Source: Lineus longissimus (Eukaryota; Nemertea; Pilidiophora; Heteronemertea; Lineidae). Taken from it: a stretch of 64,000 nt of DNA. Every line of letters starts with the position of its first letter. Positions within the stretch are counted from its first letter, which is position 1. The notes under the pieces are model-generated. The model was not told where the DNA came from. It searched no databases and saw only the letters and a list, made by a program, of their open reading frames with translations. Below, in pieces: positions 62,777 through 64,000 of this stretch. Both the position numbers and the translations under genes were made by a program. The stretch covers positions 618,001 to 682,000 of the forward strand of contig NC_088314.1 of NCBI RefSeq assembly GCF_910592395.1. The letters are read 5' to 3'.

Positions 62777-63842
62777 TTAATATGTAAAGTCAAGGACTTA
62801 GTGAGCCCCCCTTTAGGTCGGGGGAGCTCCCCCGAACCCCCCTACGAGCATATGTTAAGTGCAAGCTCTAACAACTACAGCTGTTACAATGGGGGGACAC
62901 CCCCCAAACCCCCCTCCGTCGACATAGGTTTTTACCAGTGCGTTGGGGGGAAGCTCCCCCCAAACCCCCCGGTGGACAGTCAACTAGCCCTTCTGTGTCA
63001 TACTGCTGGAGGGGGGGGGGGGGGGGTGCGATGGGACCATCCATATAGTTCCTTCCGACACATTTTTGTTTTGGTAATGTAATACATTGTGATTGTCCTT
63101 ATTCACGGGAATCGGGCGTTTCCAGTGATATACGACACAAATAGGTTGTCCTCATGCATTCACTTTGGAAACGCATTTTAAAATAGATGTTACGTCCTGT
63201 TAATGGGGCACGTCATCATCGCGTACATTTGGGAAAAACTCCCTAACGAGACCGGAGCAGACGGCTGAAAGTAGTTTAATTATTGGCCGCTAGGGTGCAG
63301 AATGTCGCTCACCCGAATTTTTCACGCAACTTTTGCTAAATAGAGCTAGTTCTAGTTTGCGATTCATTTTGATACTTCAGATTTGGGCAGAAGACCAATA
63401 TAACTTAGTCGTCAGTGTGGTTTTAAGCTGGAAAAACGTATTTGTTTTTCTTAAAGTGCCTTTTTTGGACGGGTGTGTGCGATTGTTTTGTTTTTATGTC
63501 ACGTGACCTCGACCATGTCGACACAAAATTGAAATAAACCACCCTTTTCTGTCATTATTTAGGACGGATATTTCTCTGATAAAAATATTAATATAATTGG
63601 CCAATTTCTTAGGCATATGATGTAGCGAATTCCCATGAAGATTTAAATTAATTTCAACCAATTGGATAGCAACCACCACCGGAAGATCGCGGAGAAATCG
63701 GTAAACTCAACGGAGTTAATTCAGAAAAATACCAAAAAAAATTGTTTGTAGGATATACAATATTTACTCTCTTTATTTCTCATCAAATCAGTATATACTC
63801 CCACACACACGTGTATCTTAAGAGCCCCTCCTAAAGGGGGGC
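62777..63842 (+). repeat. Array unit 6 (type A, last)
   Basis: About 1,066 bp, type A block restored. It shares ACAAATAGGTTGTCC with unit 1 and GCAGAAGACC with unit 3. G-runs are 6 and 16. Its right end reads GGGGGGCTTATTAAATG, where the array leaves the repeat. Confidence 0.93.
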
Positions 63843-64000
63843 TTATTAAATGATCAAATACCCGGTGGAGCCTGGTTCTGATCTGACTGTAAGCTTACAT
63901 AGTAGTTACAATGCTGGACGACAGGTCGATCTGCCTGCGCTCTATGGGTTTTCCCCATACCGGAAGTCTTTCAATACCATACTTGTCAACATAGTTGACA
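63843..64000. other. Right flank of the array, unique DNA
   Basis: From TTATTAAATGATCAAAT onward the sequence no longer matches the repeat. No gene can be judged in 158 bp. Confidence 0.7.

Larger units (their letters stand above)
57426..63842 (+). repeat. Tandem array: six TTAA-joined units of about 1.07 kb
   Basis: Six head-to-tail units start at 57,426, 58,507, 59,582, 60,647, 61,721 and 62,777 (lengths about 1,081, 1,075, 1,065, 1,074, 1,056 and 1,066 bp). Each starts TTAATATGTAAAGTCA and ends CCTCCTAA-GAGGGGGC or AAAGGGGGC. The left end carries GCCCCCCTTTAGG, inverse of the right end CCTAAAGGGGGGC, so each unit has short inverted ends. Then come a perfect palindrome CGGGGGAGCTCCCCCG, further G/C hairpins, G-runs, about 650 bp of ordinary sequence and an AT-rich segment. 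A frame of 80-93 codons opens in every unit at GTG, but it changes phase at the G-runs, so I do not call it coding. The array sits as one block in otherwise unique DNA. Confidence 0.97.

Noticed and set aside
57426-63842. CRISPR-like or bacterial repeat array
   Set aside because: The units are about 1 kb with no short spacers, and the window has eukaryotic features (intron-bearing tRNA, SINE).

Overview
The window reads as non-coding nuclear DNA from an animal, most likely a marine invertebrate, but I cannot name the species. The support is one intact tRNA-Leu(CAA) gene with a 35-nt intron at the usual eukaryotic position, a tRNA-derived SINE with a LINE-type tail, many small inverted-repeat (MITE-like) elements, and no long open reading frames over 64 kb. 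I see no operons, no Shine-Dalgarno-led genes and no dense coding as in bacteria or viruses. Most short open frames start at GTG or TTG, or overlap other frames, and I treat them as chance.

Layout. From 1 to about 39 kb the DNA is mostly unique intergenic or intronic sequence with scattered small repeats. These are a SINE (3.9-4.1 kb), an inverted-repeat element (8.06-8.2 kb), a 21-copy 23-bp minisatellite (13.9-14.4 kb), a tRNA-like repeat (19.8 kb), two copies of a third MITE family (24.1 and 25.1 kb), a TA-flanked Tigger/pogo-like MITE (26.0-26.2 kb), a degenerate tandem repeat (28.9-29.4 kb) and a 6-copy 24-bp minisatellite (31.1-31.2 kb). The only stretch that looks faintly protein-like is at 35.87-36.15 kb; I could not identify it.

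From 39.5 to 42.3 kb there is a cluster of nested repeats: a perfect 26-bp inverted repeat, a 61-bp direct repeat and a 134-bp direct repeat with copies 1,560 bp apart. From 42 to 57 kb the DNA is mostly unique, with the tRNA gene at 47.7 kb, several hairpins, and a third MITE copy at 52.1 kb.

From 57,426 to about 63,842 lies the most striking object: six head-to-tail copies of a unit of about 1.07 kb. Units meet at TTAA. Each carries G/C-rich hairpins at its left end, long G-runs of variable length, and a short inverted match (GCCCCCCTTTAGG) between its two ends. Two units (4 and 5) carry an alternative 90-bp block, and unit 5 mixes features of different units, which points to gene conversion or unequal exchange. 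It may be a satellite made by amplifying a non-autonomous DNA transposon with TTAA targets (piggyBac- or Kolobok-like), but that is inference. All positions and counts were read by eye.
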